64,000 bases of DNA from the NCBI RefSeq assembly GCF_040253615.1, contig NZ_JBEJGY010000004.1, forward strand, positions 2,542,001 through 2,606,000. Reading direction: 5' to 3'. Made by a program: the position numbers and the translations under genes. Shown here piece by piece: positions 54,610 through 64,000 of the stretch (the stretch's first letter is position 1; each line of letters begins with the position of its first letter). The notes beneath the pieces are model-generated. The model did not search any database. It worked only from the letters and a program-made list of their open reading frames with translations, and was not told where the DNA came from. The stretch is from Streptomyces sp. Edi4. GTDB taxonomy: Bacteria > Actinomycetota > Actinomycetes > Streptomycetales > Streptomycetaceae.

Positions 54610-55782
54610 TCAGCCCACCGCGCCCGCCGGCAGCGTCGCCCGCACCTCGTAGGTGGTGTCGGTACGGGTCGTGGTGAGCGAGCCGCCCATGCTGTCCACC
54701 CGCTCGCGCATCGAGAACGTGCCGGTCCCCGAGGAGACCGGCTCCTTCACCGGCGCCGAGCGCGGCAGCGGATTCTGCACGGTGACCACGAGATCCCCAG
54801 CCACCAGCCGGATCGTCACCGCGACCGGCTCGCCCCTGGCGTGCTTGACGGAGTTGGTCAGGCACTCCTGCACCACCCGGTACACGGCCGCCTGCCGCAG
54901 CGGCGAGAGCCGGTGCGCGTCCGCCTCGATGTCGAGCCCGACCGGGGTGCCCGCGAGCCGGCTCTCCTCGGCCAGTGCGTCCAGGCCGTCCAGGCCGGGC
55001 GTCGCGGTGCGTTCGTCGGCGCGCCGCACGATGATCTCGTTCAGCATGAGGTGAGCGCGGCGCGCGCTGTCGGCGAGCTCTTCGAAGTCCTTGTGGTGCG
55101 GCTCGTTCCTGGCCCGCACGGCGAGCACTTCGGAGCGCACCGCGAGCATCGTCAGCTCGCGCCCCACCATGTCGTGCACGTCCCGGGCCACCGAGATCCG
55201 CTCGGCCTGCACGGCGCGCAGACCCGCGGTCTGGGCGCGCTGGGCCTCCAGTTCGTGGACGAGGTCGTGCCGGTAGGCGGAGATGCCGACGCCGCAGGCG
55301 AGCACCCCCACCGGCACCACGATCGCCAGGAACGAGCTGAGCGTCTCGCCCCGGATGTCGGGCCAGCCCGGCAGGTTGAACAGGACGTACGCCACCGCGA
55401 TGTAGCCGCACGTGGCGAGGATGCCGGCGCGCCGCCCGCGGAAGCGGCCGAGCGAGTACAGCGCGAACTGCACCAGGTTCAGCTGGTGCAGCCAGCCCAG
55501 ATAGCCGAGCGCCACCAGGTAGGGCAGCCAGGGCCAGCGCCTGCGCAGGAGCAGAGTGGCGGCGCCGAGCGCGAGGACGGGCGGCGCGGTGTAGCTGTTG
55601 AGCGAGTTGTCGTCGCGGGCCAGGCCCGGCACGTCGAGGATCATCAGGCCGAAGCAGCTCAGCGCGATCAGCACGTCCATGGCGCGGTCGTCGCCGACCC
55701 AGCGCGCGCTCGCGGCACGCGCCGCCGCCGTCGCGCGGCGCGGCGCGGAGGTCGGGGACGGCGAGTGCATGCTCTCCATCAT
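54610..55782 (-). CDS. Orphan sensor histidine kinase (HisKA_3 type)
   Basis: The protein has 390 residues with about five or six transmembrane helices in the first 170 and no large sensor domain. The dimerisation/phosphoacceptor helix follows, with the histidine in ISVARDVHDMVGREL (about residue 200). The HATPase region has VVQECLTNSVKHARG and a degenerate G-box (GTGTFSMRERVDSMGG). This is the NarL-partner type of kinase, but no response regulator is nearby. The ATG at 55782 was chosen before the first helix; a nearby ATG at 55770 is possible. It is convergent with the MreB-like gene, only 45 bp apart. Confidence 0.88.
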   Translation of the reverse strand: MMESMHSPSPTSAPRRATAAARAASARWVGDDRAMDVLIALSCFGLMILDVPGLARDDNSLNSYTAPPVLALGAATLLLRRRWPWLPYLVALGYLGWLHQLNLVQFALYSLGRFRGRRAGILATCGYIAVAYVLFNLPGWPDIRGETLSSFLAIVVPVGVLACGVGISAYRHDLVHELEAQRAQTAGLRAVQAERISVARDVHDMVGRELTMLAVRSEVLAVRARNEPHHKDFEELADSARRAHLMLNEIIVRRADERTATPGLDGLDALAEESRLAGTPVGLDIEADAHRLSPLRQAAVYRVVQECLTNSVKHARGEPVAVTIRLVAGDLVVTVQNPLPRSAPVKEPVSSGTGTFSMRERVDSMGGSLTTTRTDTTYEVRATLPAGAVG

Positions 55783-55986
55783 CCAAGGTCTTGGGACCCC
55801 CACACCTGCGCCGAACGGCCCCCACGCAGTGATATGCCGCACGCGGCCGGACGGAGATGTCGCACGTGACCGGACGCCACTCCCCCGCTCCCCCGCGCCT
55901 CGGGCACGCCCGCCCGCGCGGGGCTCGCACGGGGCTCGCACAGGACGGGCCCGAGGCGCCCGGCGTGCGCGGCGCTCCGCACGCGA

Positions 55987-56046
55987 AGGGCCCCCGGGAC
56001 CGAAGGACGCTGTTGGCCAACAGCGCCCCGGAGTCCCGGGGGCCCT
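55987..56046 (-). terminator. Two-tier hairpin after valS
   Basis: AGGGCCCCCGGGAC (55987-56000) pairs perfectly with GTCCCGGGGGCCCT (56033-56046), enclosing the perfect 16-bp palindrome GCTGTTGGCCAACAGC (56009-56024). It starts about 45 bases past the valS stop. The rest of the 55783-56089 spacer shows no gene. Confidence 0.88.
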
Positions 56047-56089
56047 CACCCGCGTACTGCGACGGCGTACGGGAGGTACGGCGGTCGGG

Positions 56090-58714
56090 TCAGCCCTGGG
56101 GCAGGGCCGCGATCTGGCGGGTGATCCGCTCGATGTCGGCCTCCGCCTTGGCAAGGCGGCCGCGGATCTTGTCGACCACGTTGTCCGGCGCCTTGGCGAG
56201 GAACGCCTCGTTGCCGAGCTTCTTGTTCGCGTCCGCCTTCTCCTTCTCGGCCGCGCCCAGGTCCTTGGTCAGACGCTTGCGCTCGGCCTCGACGTCGATG
56301 GTGCCCGAGAGGTCGAGCGCGACCGTGGCGCCCGCGACCGGCAGCGAGGCGGTGGCGTGGAAGTCCTCGCCGGCCGGCTGGAGACGGAGCAGCTGACGGA
56401 TGGCCGCCTCGTGCGGGGCCAGCGACGTGCCGCTCAGGGTGAGCTCGGCCGGGACCTTCTGGCCGGGCTGGAGACCCTGGTCGGAACGGAAGCGGCGGAC
56501 CTCGGTGACGACCTGCTGGACCAGCTCGATCTCGCGCTCGGCGGCCTCGTCGCGGAAGCCGCTGTCCTTGGGCCAGTCGGCGACGACCAGGGACTCGCCC
56601 CTGGTCAGCGTCGTCCACAGGGTGTCGGTGACGAACGGGACGATCGGGTGCAGGACCCGCAGCATCACGTCAAGGACCTCGCCCAGGACCCGGCCCGAGA
56701 CCTTCGCCTGCTCGCCGCCCGCGAAGAACGTGGTCTTCGACAGCTCGACGTACCAGTCGAAGACCTCGTCCCACGCGAAGTGGTACAGCGCCTCGCTGAG
56801 CTTGGCGAACTGGTAGTCCTCGTAGTACGCGTCGACCTCGGCCACGGTCTTGTTGAGCCGCGACAGGATCCAGCGGTCGGTCGCCGAAAGCCGCTCCACG
56901 GGCGGGAGTTCACCCTCGACGGTGGCGCCGTTCATGAGCGCGAAGCGGGTCGCGTTCCAGATCTTGTTGGCGAAGTTGCGGGACGCCTGGACCCAGTCCT
57001 CGCCGATGGGGACGTCCGCGCCGGGGTTGGCGCCCTTGGCGAGGGTGAAGCGGACCGCGTCCGAGCCGTAGTTGTCCATCCAGTCCAGCGGGTCGACCGC
57101 GTTGGGGTTGGACTTCGACATCTTCTTGCCGAACTCGTCGCGGACCAGACCGGTCAACGCGACCGTCTTGAACGGGACTTCGCCGTCCATCGCGTACAGA
57201 CCGAACATCATCATCCGGGCGACCCAGAAGAAGATGATGTCGTGGCCGGTGAGCAGGACGTCGGTGGAGTAGAACTTCTCCAGGTCGGCGGTCTTCTCCG
57301 GCCAGCCGAGCGTGGAGAACGGCCACAGGCCGGACGAGAACCAGGTGTCCAGGACGTCGGGGTCCTGGCGCCAGCCCTCGCCGGTGGGGATCTCGTCGTC
57401 GGGCCCCACGCACACGACCTGGCCCTCGGGGCCGTACCAGATCGGGATGCGGTGGCCCCACCACAACTGGCGCGAGATGCACCAGTCGTGCATGTTGTCG
57501 ACCCAGTCGAAATACCGCTTCGACATGTCCTCGGGGTGGATCTTGACCCGGCCGTCACGGACCGCGTCACCCGCCGCCTGGGCGAGCGGGCCGACCTTGA
57601 CCCACCACTGCATCGAAAGCCGCGGCTCGACAGTGGTCTTGCAGCGCGAGCAGTGGCCGACCGAGTGCATGTAGGGGCGCTTCTCGGCGACGATGCGGCC
57701 CTGCTCCTTGAGCGCGCCCACGACGGCCGAGCGGGCCTCGTAGCGGTCGAGTCCCTGGAAGGGGCCGGGGACGGTGATGACACCGCGCTCGTCCATGATC
57801 GTCATTGATTCCAGGCCGTGCCGCTGCCCGATGGCGAAGTCGTTGGGGTCGTGCGCCGGGGTCACCTTGACGCAGCCTGTGCCGAACTCGGGGTCGACGT
57901 GGGTGTCCGCGACGACCGGGATGGAGCGGTCGGTCAGCGGCAGCTTGATGAGCTTGCCGACCAGGTGCCGGTAGCGCTCGTCGTCGGGGTGGACGGCGAT
58001 CGCGGTGTCGCCGAGCATCGTCTCGGCGCGCGTGGTGGCCACGACCAGGGTGTCCTCGCCCTCGCCGTACTTCAGGGAGACCAGCTCGCCCGGGTCCTCC
58101 TGGTACTCCACCTCGATGTCGGAGATGGCCGTCAGGCAGCGCGGGCACCAGTTGATGATGCGCTCGGCGCGGTAGATCAGCTCGTCGTCGTAGAGGTTCT
58201 TGAAGATGGTCTGGACGGCCTTGGACAGGCCCTCGTCCATGGTGAACCGCTCGCGCGACCAGTCAAGCCCCGCGCCCAGCCGCTTGAGCTGGCCCAGGAT
58301 CCGGCCGCCGTACTCGCCCTTCCACTGCCACACGCGCTCGGTGAACGCCTCGCGGCCGAGGTCCTGGCGGGACTTGCCCTCCTCGGCGAGCTGCTGCTCG
58401 ACCTTGTTCTGCGTGGCGATGCCCGCGTGGTCCATGCCGGGCAGCCACAGCGTCTCGTAGCCCTGCATCCGCTTGCGGCGGGTGAGCGCGTCCATGAGCG
58501 TGACCTGGAAGGCGTGGCCCAGGTGCAGCGCGCCCGTGACGTTCGGCGGCGGGATGACGATGGTGTACGGGTCCTTGTCGGAGCCCGCGTCGGCGGTGAA
58601 GTACCCGCGCTCTACCCAGCGCTCATACAGCTTCCCCTCTACCTCGGCCGGCGCGTACTGGGTCGGCAGTTCGGTGGGGGGCGCTGGATTCTGCTGCTGA
58701 GTGTTCTCGGTCAC
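56090..58714 (-). CDS. valS: Valyl-tRNA synthetase
   Basis: The 874-residue class I synthetase has HIGH-type [13 protein letters not shown] near residue 50, the editing domain in the middle, KMSKS near 532, the anticodon-binding domain with [13 protein letters not shown], and a C-terminal coiled-coil arm (about 805-870). GTG start at 58714 with TAAACT six bases upstream. It charges tRNA-Val. The tnpB element lies directly upstream. Confidence 0.98.
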   Translation of the reverse strand: MTENTQQQNPAPPTELPTQYAPAEVEGKLYERWVERGYFTADAGSDKDPYTIVIPPPNVTGALHLGHAFQVTLMDALTRRKRMQGYETLWLPGMDHAGIATQNKVEQQLAEEGKSRQDLGREAFTERVWQWKGEYGGRILGQLKRLGAGLDWSRERFTMDEGLSKAVQTIFKNLYDDELIYRAERIINWCPRCLTAISDIEVEYQEDPGELVSLKYGEGEDTLVVATTRAETMLGDTAIAVHPDDERYRHLVGKLIKLPLTDRSIPVVADTHVDPEFGTGCVKVTPAHDPNDFAIGQRHGLESMTIMDERGVITVPGPFQGLDRYEARSAVVGALKEQGRIVAEKRPYMHSVGHCSRCKTTVEPRLSMQWWVKVGPLAQAAGDAVRDGRVKIHPEDMSKRYFDWVDNMHDWCISRQLWWGHRIPIWYGPEGQVVCVGPDDEIPTGEGWRQDPDVLDTWFSSGLWPFSTLGWPEKTADLEKFYSTDVLLTGHDIIFFWVARMMMFGLYAMDGEVPFKTVALTGLVRDEFGKKMSKSNPNAVDPLDWMDNYGSDAVRFTLAKGANPGADVPIGEDWVQASRNFANKIWNATRFALMNGATVEGELPPVERLSATDRWILSRLNKTVAEVDAYYEDYQFAKLSEALYHFAWDEVFDWYVELSKTTFFAGGEQAKVSGRVLGEVLDVMLRVLHPIVPFVTDTLWTTLTRGESLVVADWPKDSGFRDEAAEREIELVQQVVTEVRRFRSDQGLQPGQKVPAELTLSGTSLAPHEAAIRQLLRLQPAGEDFHATASLPVAGATVALDLSGTIDVEAERKRLTKDLGAAEKEKADANKKLGNEAFLAKAPDNVVDKIRGRLAKAEADIERITRQIAALPQG

Positions 58715-58720
58715 CGGGCC

Positions 58721-58726
58721 AGTTTA
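58721..58726 (-). promoter_or_regulatory. -10 box of a predicted leaderless valS promoter
   Basis: TAAACT lies six bases before the valS GTG. The tnpB insertion ends within about 170 bases, so any -35 or upstream control of valS may derive from the element. Confidence 0.5.
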
Positions 58727-58739
58727 GGGGTGTCACGGG

Positions 58740-58913
58740 CCCGTACTGAAACGGGAATCTTTGTTGGCATCCGCCCCGCGATGGCCTGCGAGGATTCCTT
58801 GCTGACGCTGGGGAGCGGAGCAAGAAGTTCACGCGTGCGCCCGGTTTTGCCGCCGGGCATGACCGGCCTGGTGCGGCCGGCCGATGCGTGCTGTTCACCG
58901 CAGTGCTCTGCGG
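58740..58913 (-). ncRNA. Candidate omegaRNA (reRNA) at the tnpB 3' end
   Basis: Three GC-rich hairpins follow each other on the tnpB strand: CCGCAG/CTGCGG (58898-58903, 58908-58913), overlapping the end of the gene; CCGGCC/GGCCGG (58863-58868, 58875-58880); and GCCCGG/CCGGGC (58839-58844, 58853-58858). In known TnpB systems the guide RNA scaffold spans the 3' end of tnpB and the element's right end, which matches this position. The lower boundary, where guide sequence would begin, cannot be fixed by eye. Coordinates are approximate. Confidence 0.4.
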
Positions 58914-60145
58914 CAGACCGCGTCGTCCGCCATCCGCAGAGCGCGGTGGAGCGTGACGGTGGCGGCGTTGTGATCGGCGTCATCCCCGTGCCCGCACTTT
59001 ACGCAGCGAAAGCTGTCCCGGTCGGTCCGGGAAAGCGGATCCCGGTGGCCACAGCGCCCGCAGGTCTGCGACGTGCCCGCAGGTACGACCGCGACCAGCA
59101 CCGACCCGTACCTGGGGCACTTGTAGGCGAGCTGGCGCCTGCGTTCCCCGGGGGTGTTGTCGAGGATGCCGCGATTGAGCCCCGCTTTGCGCGAGCCTCG
59201 TCCGGCGCTCGCCGTCATGGACTTCACCCGCAGATCCTCGATCCCGACCAGGCCGTGGTTCTTGGCCAGATCGGTGGTGAGCTTGTGTGTGAAGTCCAAC
59301 CGTCGGCGGGCTTGCCGGGCCTTGATACGGGCGATCTCTCTGAGGGTTTTCTGTAGGCGGATGCTGTGCCGTCCACCGCGATGTGTGTGCGCATGGCGCA
59401 CTTGCCGTGCTTTGCGTCTCTCCAGTCCCTCCAGCCGCCGCCGCTCCCCCGCCGTGAGAGTCGGCGGCATGAGCCGGGGCTGAGCTTCGTCGGAACAGTA
59501 GGCGGCTTGTTTGACCCCGAAGTCGACGCCGACCGGCGGCAGGGTGTTGGCGAGGGGCGCTGGGCTCCGCGTACGTACGGCGAAGCTGATGGACCAGCGC
59601 CCGGAGGCATCAGTGGTGACCGTCGCGTTCTGGACGTCACCGCCCAGGGCGCGGGACAGCCGGAACTTGACCTCGCCGAGCTTCGGAATCCGCACGAAGG
59701 CCCATTTCCGGTTGATCGGCCGTACGCGAACCGCCTGGCCGGGCAGGGGGATGGAGAGCCGCGCCGATCGCTTCTTGTAGCGAGGGAATCGAGCGGGATG
59801 GTCCGCGTTCCAAAAGTTGTCGTAGGCCCGATCGAGACGCCGGAGGATCTGCTGCGGCGTCTGGGAGGGCAGCTCGCCGATCCAGTCGAGGTCGTGGCGC
59901 GCTTGTGTCAGGTACCGGCATTGCTCATCCGCCCGCAGACACCGGCCCCGCTGTTGAAGGACGTAGATCCGTTGCTCAAGGGCCAGGTTCCACACGGCGC
60001 GACAGGTATGACCCCAGCGCCGCAAGCGCTCGGCCTGTGCCGGGGCGGGGTACAGGCGGTACACGCGCCCGGTATTCGCCGGACTGACAGATTTGCACCC
60101 CACGACCCCACGCCCCCTCACCTTTCTCGATGGACACTTCCCCAC
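58895..60145 (-). CDS. tnpB: TnpB, IS200/IS605-type RNA-guided nuclease family
   Basis: The protein has 416 residues. The N-terminal OrfB_IS605 helix region has YRLYPAPAQAERLRRWGHTCRAVWNLAL. The RuvC-like nuclease has all three acidic positions: Asp in VGVDFGVKQAA, Glu in GIEDLRVKSM and Asp in DDADHNAAT. The zinc finger TCGRCGHRD / RCVKCGHGD lies between the last two. It therefore looks catalytically intact. No tnpA is next to it, so this is a solo (IS1341-like) element. The GTG at 60145 is the outermost start; GTGs a few codons later with GA-rich upstream sequence are possible. It is divergent from a winged-helix gene across about 40 bases. The element sits between conserved valS and clpX neighbours. 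Confidence 0.93.
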   Translation of the reverse strand: MGKCPSRKVRGRGVVGCKSVSPANTGRVYRLYPAPAQAERLRRWGHTCRAVWNLALEQRIYVLQQRGRCLRADEQCRYLTQARHDLDWIGELPSQTPQQILRRLDRAYDNFWNADHPARFPRYKKRSARLSIPLPGQAVRVRPINRKWAFVRIPKLGEVKFRLSRALGGDVQNATVTTDASGRWSISFAVRTRSPAPLANTLPPVGVDFGVKQAAYCSDEAQPRLMPPTLTAGERRRLEGLERRKARQVRHAHTHRGGRHSIRLQKTLREIARIKARQARRRLDFTHKLTTDLAKNHGLVGIEDLRVKSMTASAGRGSRKAGLNRGILDNTPGERRRQLAYKCPRYGSVLVAVVPAGTSQTCGRCGHRDPLSRTDRDSFRCVKCGHGDDADHNAATVTLHRALRMADDAVCRRALR

Positions 60146-60152
60146 GCTACAT

Positions 60153-60171
60153 AGATAAGCTCAACTTGTCT
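60153..60171. promoter_or_regulatory. Operator-like palindrome between tnpB and the wHTH gene
   Basis: AGATAAG (60153-60159), CTCAA, CTTGTCT (60165-60171) form an inverted repeat with one mismatch, in the only AT-rich stretch nearby. It lies between two divergent start codons 44 bp apart, so a bound regulator could control both. Confidence 0.55.
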
Positions 60172-60188
60172 GTCGTACGGTGAAAGCC

Positions 60189-60782
60189 ATGTCAGCAGTA
60201 CGGCTCATTCCTACGCAGGCCGCCGAGCGCCTAGGGGTTTCGGTCCAGGCCATCTATGTGCTCAACTCGCGCCCGAACAACGGCTTCCCCGAACCCGAGC
60301 ACATCGGGCGGACGCCGACCTGGCTGGCGTCGGAGCTCGACGCCTGGCGAGCAGAACATCCCGCGAAGGGGCGGCGACGGCGCCCTCAGCGGCGCATCGA
60401 GACCGTGTCGAGCCGTCCCGATGCCTCGTTCCCCTGTCTGACGGCCCACATCGCCTTTGTCACGCACCGCCGGGCCGTGCTGACCGCCGAAATGCTGCGC
60501 TTGGCGGAGCACTCCTTGAACGTGGCTGCCGGAGCAGCCGATGCTCATATCGAGGCCTTCAGTGGAGCATCCGACCATGTACGGGCCCTGATCCGCTATC
60601 CGGCCGATCTTGCCGCCACCGACGTGGCCGGAAGGCTCAGAACCGCCTCTGAACGCGTGCTCCGTCGGGCAGGCATGGCGCAGGTTTGGGCGCCGTCGTA
60701 CTTCGTGGCTTCGGTGGGAACCGAAAGTCCGGACCGCATCGACGAGTTCGTGCGGGAACAGGAACAAGTCGTCAACAGCTAG
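60189..60782 (+). CDS. Winged-helix (MerR/AlpA-like) DNA-binding protein
   Basis: The protein has 197 residues. The first 60 form an HTH of the MerR/excisionase type: LIPTQAAERLGVSVQAIYVLN, then RTPTWLASELDAW as wing and recognition helix. The linker is Arg-rich (KGRRRRPQRR). The remaining 120 residues are helical with no family I recognise; no serine-recombinase signature is present, so it is not an IS607 transposase. The ATG at 60189 has GGTGAAAG upstream; a GTG at 60180 is possible. Its divergent position and the palindrome suggest that it regulates itself and tnpB. Confidence 0.75.
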   Translation: MSAVRLIPTQAAERLGVSVQAIYVLNSRPNNGFPEPEHIGRTPTWLASELDAWRAEHPAKGRRRRPQRRIETVSSRPDASFPCLTAHIAFVTHRRAVLTAEMLRLAEHSLNVAAGAADAHIEAFSGASDHVRALIRYPADLAATDVAGRLRTASERVLRRAGMAQVWAPSYFVASVGTESPDRIDEFVREQEQVVNS

Positions 60783-60869
60783 ACATCGATCGACCCCGGG
60801 TACTGCGGGTCGCTCCCCCTTCCGTCAGGATGTCCGGATCGGATAAACATCCCTAGGGGGAACACAGCG

Positions 60870-61859
60870 ATGAGCTACAACCAGCCGGGCCCGTACGGTG
60901 GCCAGCCTCAGCAGCCCGGTCCGTACGGCCAGCAGCCGCCGCAGCAGCCGTACGGCCAGCCCGGCCAGCCGCAGCCCGGTTACGGATACCCGCAGCAGGC
61001 CCCGCAGGGCGTGCCGCCGCAGCAGGCGGGCCCCTACGGCCAGCAGCCTCCGCAGCAGCCGCCCTACGGCTACCCGCAGCAGGGGCCCCAGCAGGCCCCG
61101 TACGGCCAGCAGCCCGGCTACGGCCAGCAGCCCCCGTACGGCGGCCCGGCGCAGCCCGCGCCCCCGAAGAAGAAGACGGGTCTGATCGTCGCGGCGGCCG
61201 TCGTGGCGCTCGCGGTCATCGGCGGCGGGGTGTGGTTCCTCACCAAGGGGGGCGCCAGCAACTCCGACGTGTCGGACGCCACCAAGGGCTACAAGGTCGT
61301 GCTGCCCGCCACGGTCGACGACTACAAGAAGGGCGCGGCGGGCGATCAGACGCAGGCCATGACGGACGAGCAGAAGAAGAAGGCCGAAGCGCTCGGCGTC
61401 AAGAACCCGCAGCAGGTGGCCACCTCGTACGACCAGGGTGACCCCGCCAAGAACCCGCTGACCGCCAGGATGCTCCAGGTGCAGGCGGTGTGGGGGCAGA
61501 TCTCCGACCCGGCGAAGGTGATCGACGCCTCGTTCCAGAACGCCAAGGACAGCACCGCCAAGAACAAGACCATCAAGGCGGAGCTGGTCGGCTCGGCCAA
61601 GCTCGTCAAGCCGGCCGGGTTCAGGGGCGCGCTGATGAAGTGCCAGGACATGAAGTTCACCAACTCCGCGGCCGACGGGTCGCTCGACAAGGGGCCCAAG
61701 GAGTTCACGGCCCCGGCGTGCGTGTGGGCCGACTACAGCACGTACGGCGTGGTGATCCTGATGGACCTGGGCAAGGCCGCCACCGGTGGCGGCGCGAGCC
61801 AGGACGACGCCGCCAAGCTGACCGCCTCGCTCTACAACACCTCCCGCCAGAAGGTCTGA
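60870..61859 (+). CDS. Membrane protein with Pro/Gln/Tyr-rich cytoplasmic region
   Basis: The protein has 329 residues. Residues 1-100 are low complexity, built from YGQQPPQQP and GYPQQ repeats. A Lys patch and one transmembrane helix (about 104-124) follow, then an extracytoplasmic domain of about 200 residues with two cysteines ([17 protein letters not shown]) that could form a disulphide. The AGGGGG at nine bases supports the ATG. The architecture (disordered Q/P/Y cytoplasmic arm plus membrane anchor) is like the LCP-like protein at 2416, but the outer domain is different. Function unknown. Confidence 0.8.
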   Translation: MSYNQPGPYGGQPQQPGPYGQQPPQQPYGQPGQPQPGYGYPQQAPQGVPPQQAGPYGQQPPQQPPYGYPQQGPQQAPYGQQPGYGQQPPYGGPAQPAPPKKKTGLIVAAAVVALAVIGGGVWFLTKGGASNSDVSDATKGYKVVLPATVDDYKKGAAGDQTQAMTDEQKKKAEALGVKNPQQVATSYDQGDPAKNPLTARMLQVQAVWGQISDPAKVIDASFQNAKDSTAKNKTIKAELVGSAKLVKPAGFRGALMKCQDMKFTNSAADGSLDKGPKEFTAPACVWADYSTYGVVILMDLGKAATGGGASQDDAAKLTASLYNTSRQKV

Positions 61860-61878
61860 CGGTCGCGGAGCACACGTG

Positions 61879-61918
61879 AAGGGGCGCCCGGTCAAGGAAG
61901 TTGACCGGGCGCCCCTTT
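61879..61918. terminator. Bidirectional terminator between convergent genes
   Basis: AAGGGGCGCCCGGTCAA (61879-61895) pairs perfectly with TTGACCGGGCGCCCCTT (61901-61917) around the loop GGAAG, followed by another T. It serves the plus-strand gene and clpX. Confidence 0.95.
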
Positions 61919-61940
61919 GCCGTGCGGATGGGCCGTGGCG

Positions 61941-63233
<1,293 letters not shown>

Positions 63234-63409
63234 GAGGTGCTTCCCCTTCGCCTGGGAGACGCCATGTGCGCCGCCTCCTGGTGCCTACTGCGTGTTCCGG
63301 GGGGACACCCCCAGACCCCCTACCGACGGTACCTTGCCGAACCCCCCGTCCGGGCCCCCCTTGGCGCGGTTCACTGGTGAGTGGACCACGCCGGGGGCTC
63401 CGAAGTGGT

Positions 63410-64000
63410 TCAGGCGGCCGCGGGGGCACCCGTCTTGCGGGTCGAGACGATCTGGTCGACCAGGCCGTAGGCCAGCGCGTCCTCGGCCGTGAGGATCTTG
63501 TCGCGCTCGATGTCGTCGCGGATCTTCTCCAGCGGCGTCGTCGAGTGCTTGGCCAGCATCTCCTCCAGCTGCGTACGCATCCGGAGGATTTCGTTGGCCG
63601 CGATCTCCAGGTCGGAGAGCTGCTCGCGGCCGGTGCCGCCCGAGGGCTGGTGGATCAGGATGCGGGCGTTGGGCAGCGCCATGCGCTTGCCCGGCGTGCC
63701 GGCGGCGAGCAGGACGGCGGCGGCGGAGGCCGCCTGGCCCATGCAGACCGTCTGGATGTCCGGCTTCACGAACTGCATCGTGTCGTAGATCGCCGTGAGG
63801 GCGGTGAAGGAACCACCCGGGCTGTTGATGTAGATGGAGATGTCACGGTCCGGGTCCATCGACTCCAGGCACAGGAGCTGCGCCATGACGTCGTTGGCGG
63901 ACGCGTCGTCGATCTGCACGCCGAGGAAGATCACGCGCTCCTCGAAGAGCTTCGCGTACGGGTCGTACTCACGCACGCCCTGCGAGGTGCGCTCGACGAA
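63410..64000 (-). CDS. clpP2: ClpP protease subunit (ClpP2 type), 5' end outside the window
   Basis: The visible 197 residues start [25 protein letters not shown] and contain the catalytic serine in [14 protein letters not shown], histidine in ILIHQPSGG and aspartate in [19 protein letters not shown] second clpP gene is expected just beyond the window, since Streptomyces has tandem clpP1-clpP2 here. By position next to clpX this is clpP2. The subunit forms the tetradecameric peptidase that works with ClpX. Confidence 0.93.
   Translation of the reverse strand, partial: FVERTSQGVREYDPYAKLFEERVIFLGVQIDDASANDVMAQLLCLESMDPDRDISIYINSPGGSFTALTAIYDTMQFVKPDIQTVCMGQAASAAAVLLAAGTPGKRMALPNARILIHQPSGGTGREQLSDLEIAANEILRMRTQLEEMLAKHSTTPLEKIRDDIERDKILTAEDALAYGLVDQIVSTRKTGAPAAA

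Noticed and set aside
58895..60145. TnpB-derived nuclease-dead repressor
   Set aside because: All three RuvC acidic residues and the zinc finger are retained, so there is no sign of loss of activity.
60145..60189. Specific -35/-10 promoters for tnpB and the wHTH gene
   Set aside because: Several weak hexamers are possible (TGGACA, TAGATA, TAAGCT) but none has convincing spacing; only the palindrome is reported.
60189..60782. IS607-type serine recombinase (TnpA)
   Set aside because: It has a MerR/AlpA-like HTH but no serine-recombinase signature in the C-terminal part.

Overview
The window is a chromosomal segment of a high-GC actinomycete, almost certainly a Streptomyces. Evidence: very high G+C with strong third-position bias, many GTG starts, and a gene order that follows the Streptomyces coelicolor mre / clpX neighbourhood: nadD, LytR-CpsA-Psr protein, rsfS, proA, proB, obg-rpmA-rplU, rne, mreB-mreC-mreD-mrdA-rodA, ndk, folC, valS, clpX, clpP. 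Most genes are on the minus strand. This is core chromosome with local insertions, not a plasmid, prophage or classical biosynthetic gene cluster.

Layout. 1-1.1 kb: 3' end of a GT87 mannosyltransferase-like gene, two small zinc-ribbon genes and tRNA-Ala(GGC). 1.2-4.9 kb: histidine phosphatase, rsfS, a degenerate LCP protein and nadD. 4.9-12.4 kb: two tiny membrane proteins, an M48 metallopeptidase, two paralogous single-span membrane proteins and the proline genes proA and proB. 12.7-28.4 kb: an envelope-glycan block with an exported PIG-L-like protein, GtrA, GT2, a YfhO-type membrane protein, a GT2/TagF fusion, a GT4, two long GT2 proteins and galE. This plausibly makes an anionic wall glycopolymer; wall-polymer glycosyltransferases are known beside the mre genes of S. 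coelicolor. 28.5-42.5 kb: obg, rpmA, rplU, galU, a giant RNase E/G, a TIGR03936-type protein, an unrecognised repeat-rich membrane protein, a TetR/aldo-keto-reductase pair and a B12-binding radical SAM protein. 42.5-51.5 kb: CYTH-CHAD protein, then the elongation/spore-wall operon mreB-mreC-mreD-mrdA-rodA, then ndk. 51.5-58.7 kb: DUF4233 protein, folC, a second MreB-like gene, an orphan histidine kinase and valS. 58.8-60.8 kb: a solo TnpB (RNA-guided nuclease family) gene with a hairpin-rich 3' end and a divergent winged-helix regulator. 60.9-64 kb: a Pro/Gln-rich membrane protein, clpX and the 3' part of clpP2.

How the genes work together. Much of the window concerns cell envelope assembly. 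MreBCD, PBP2 and RodA build the lateral or spore wall. The glycosyltransferase block supplies a glycopolymer, and the LCP-like protein could be involved in attaching or scaffolding it. GalU and GalE supply UDP-glucose and UDP-galactose. Interspersed are translation and RNA functions (rsfS, obg, L21, L27, RNase E, valS, tRNA-Ala), proline and folate synthesis, and ClpXP proteolysis.

The least explained items are: the solo tnpB locus with possible omegaRNA hairpins and an operator-like palindrome; the extra MreB plus orphan kinase inserted in a conserved block; the WLYRxVLTPxG repeat protein; the repeat-rich RNase E; and a recurrent TANNNT-N6/7-start-codon arrangement at nine genes that predicts leaderless mRNAs. 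Start codons and promoters were judged by eye; no database search was run.
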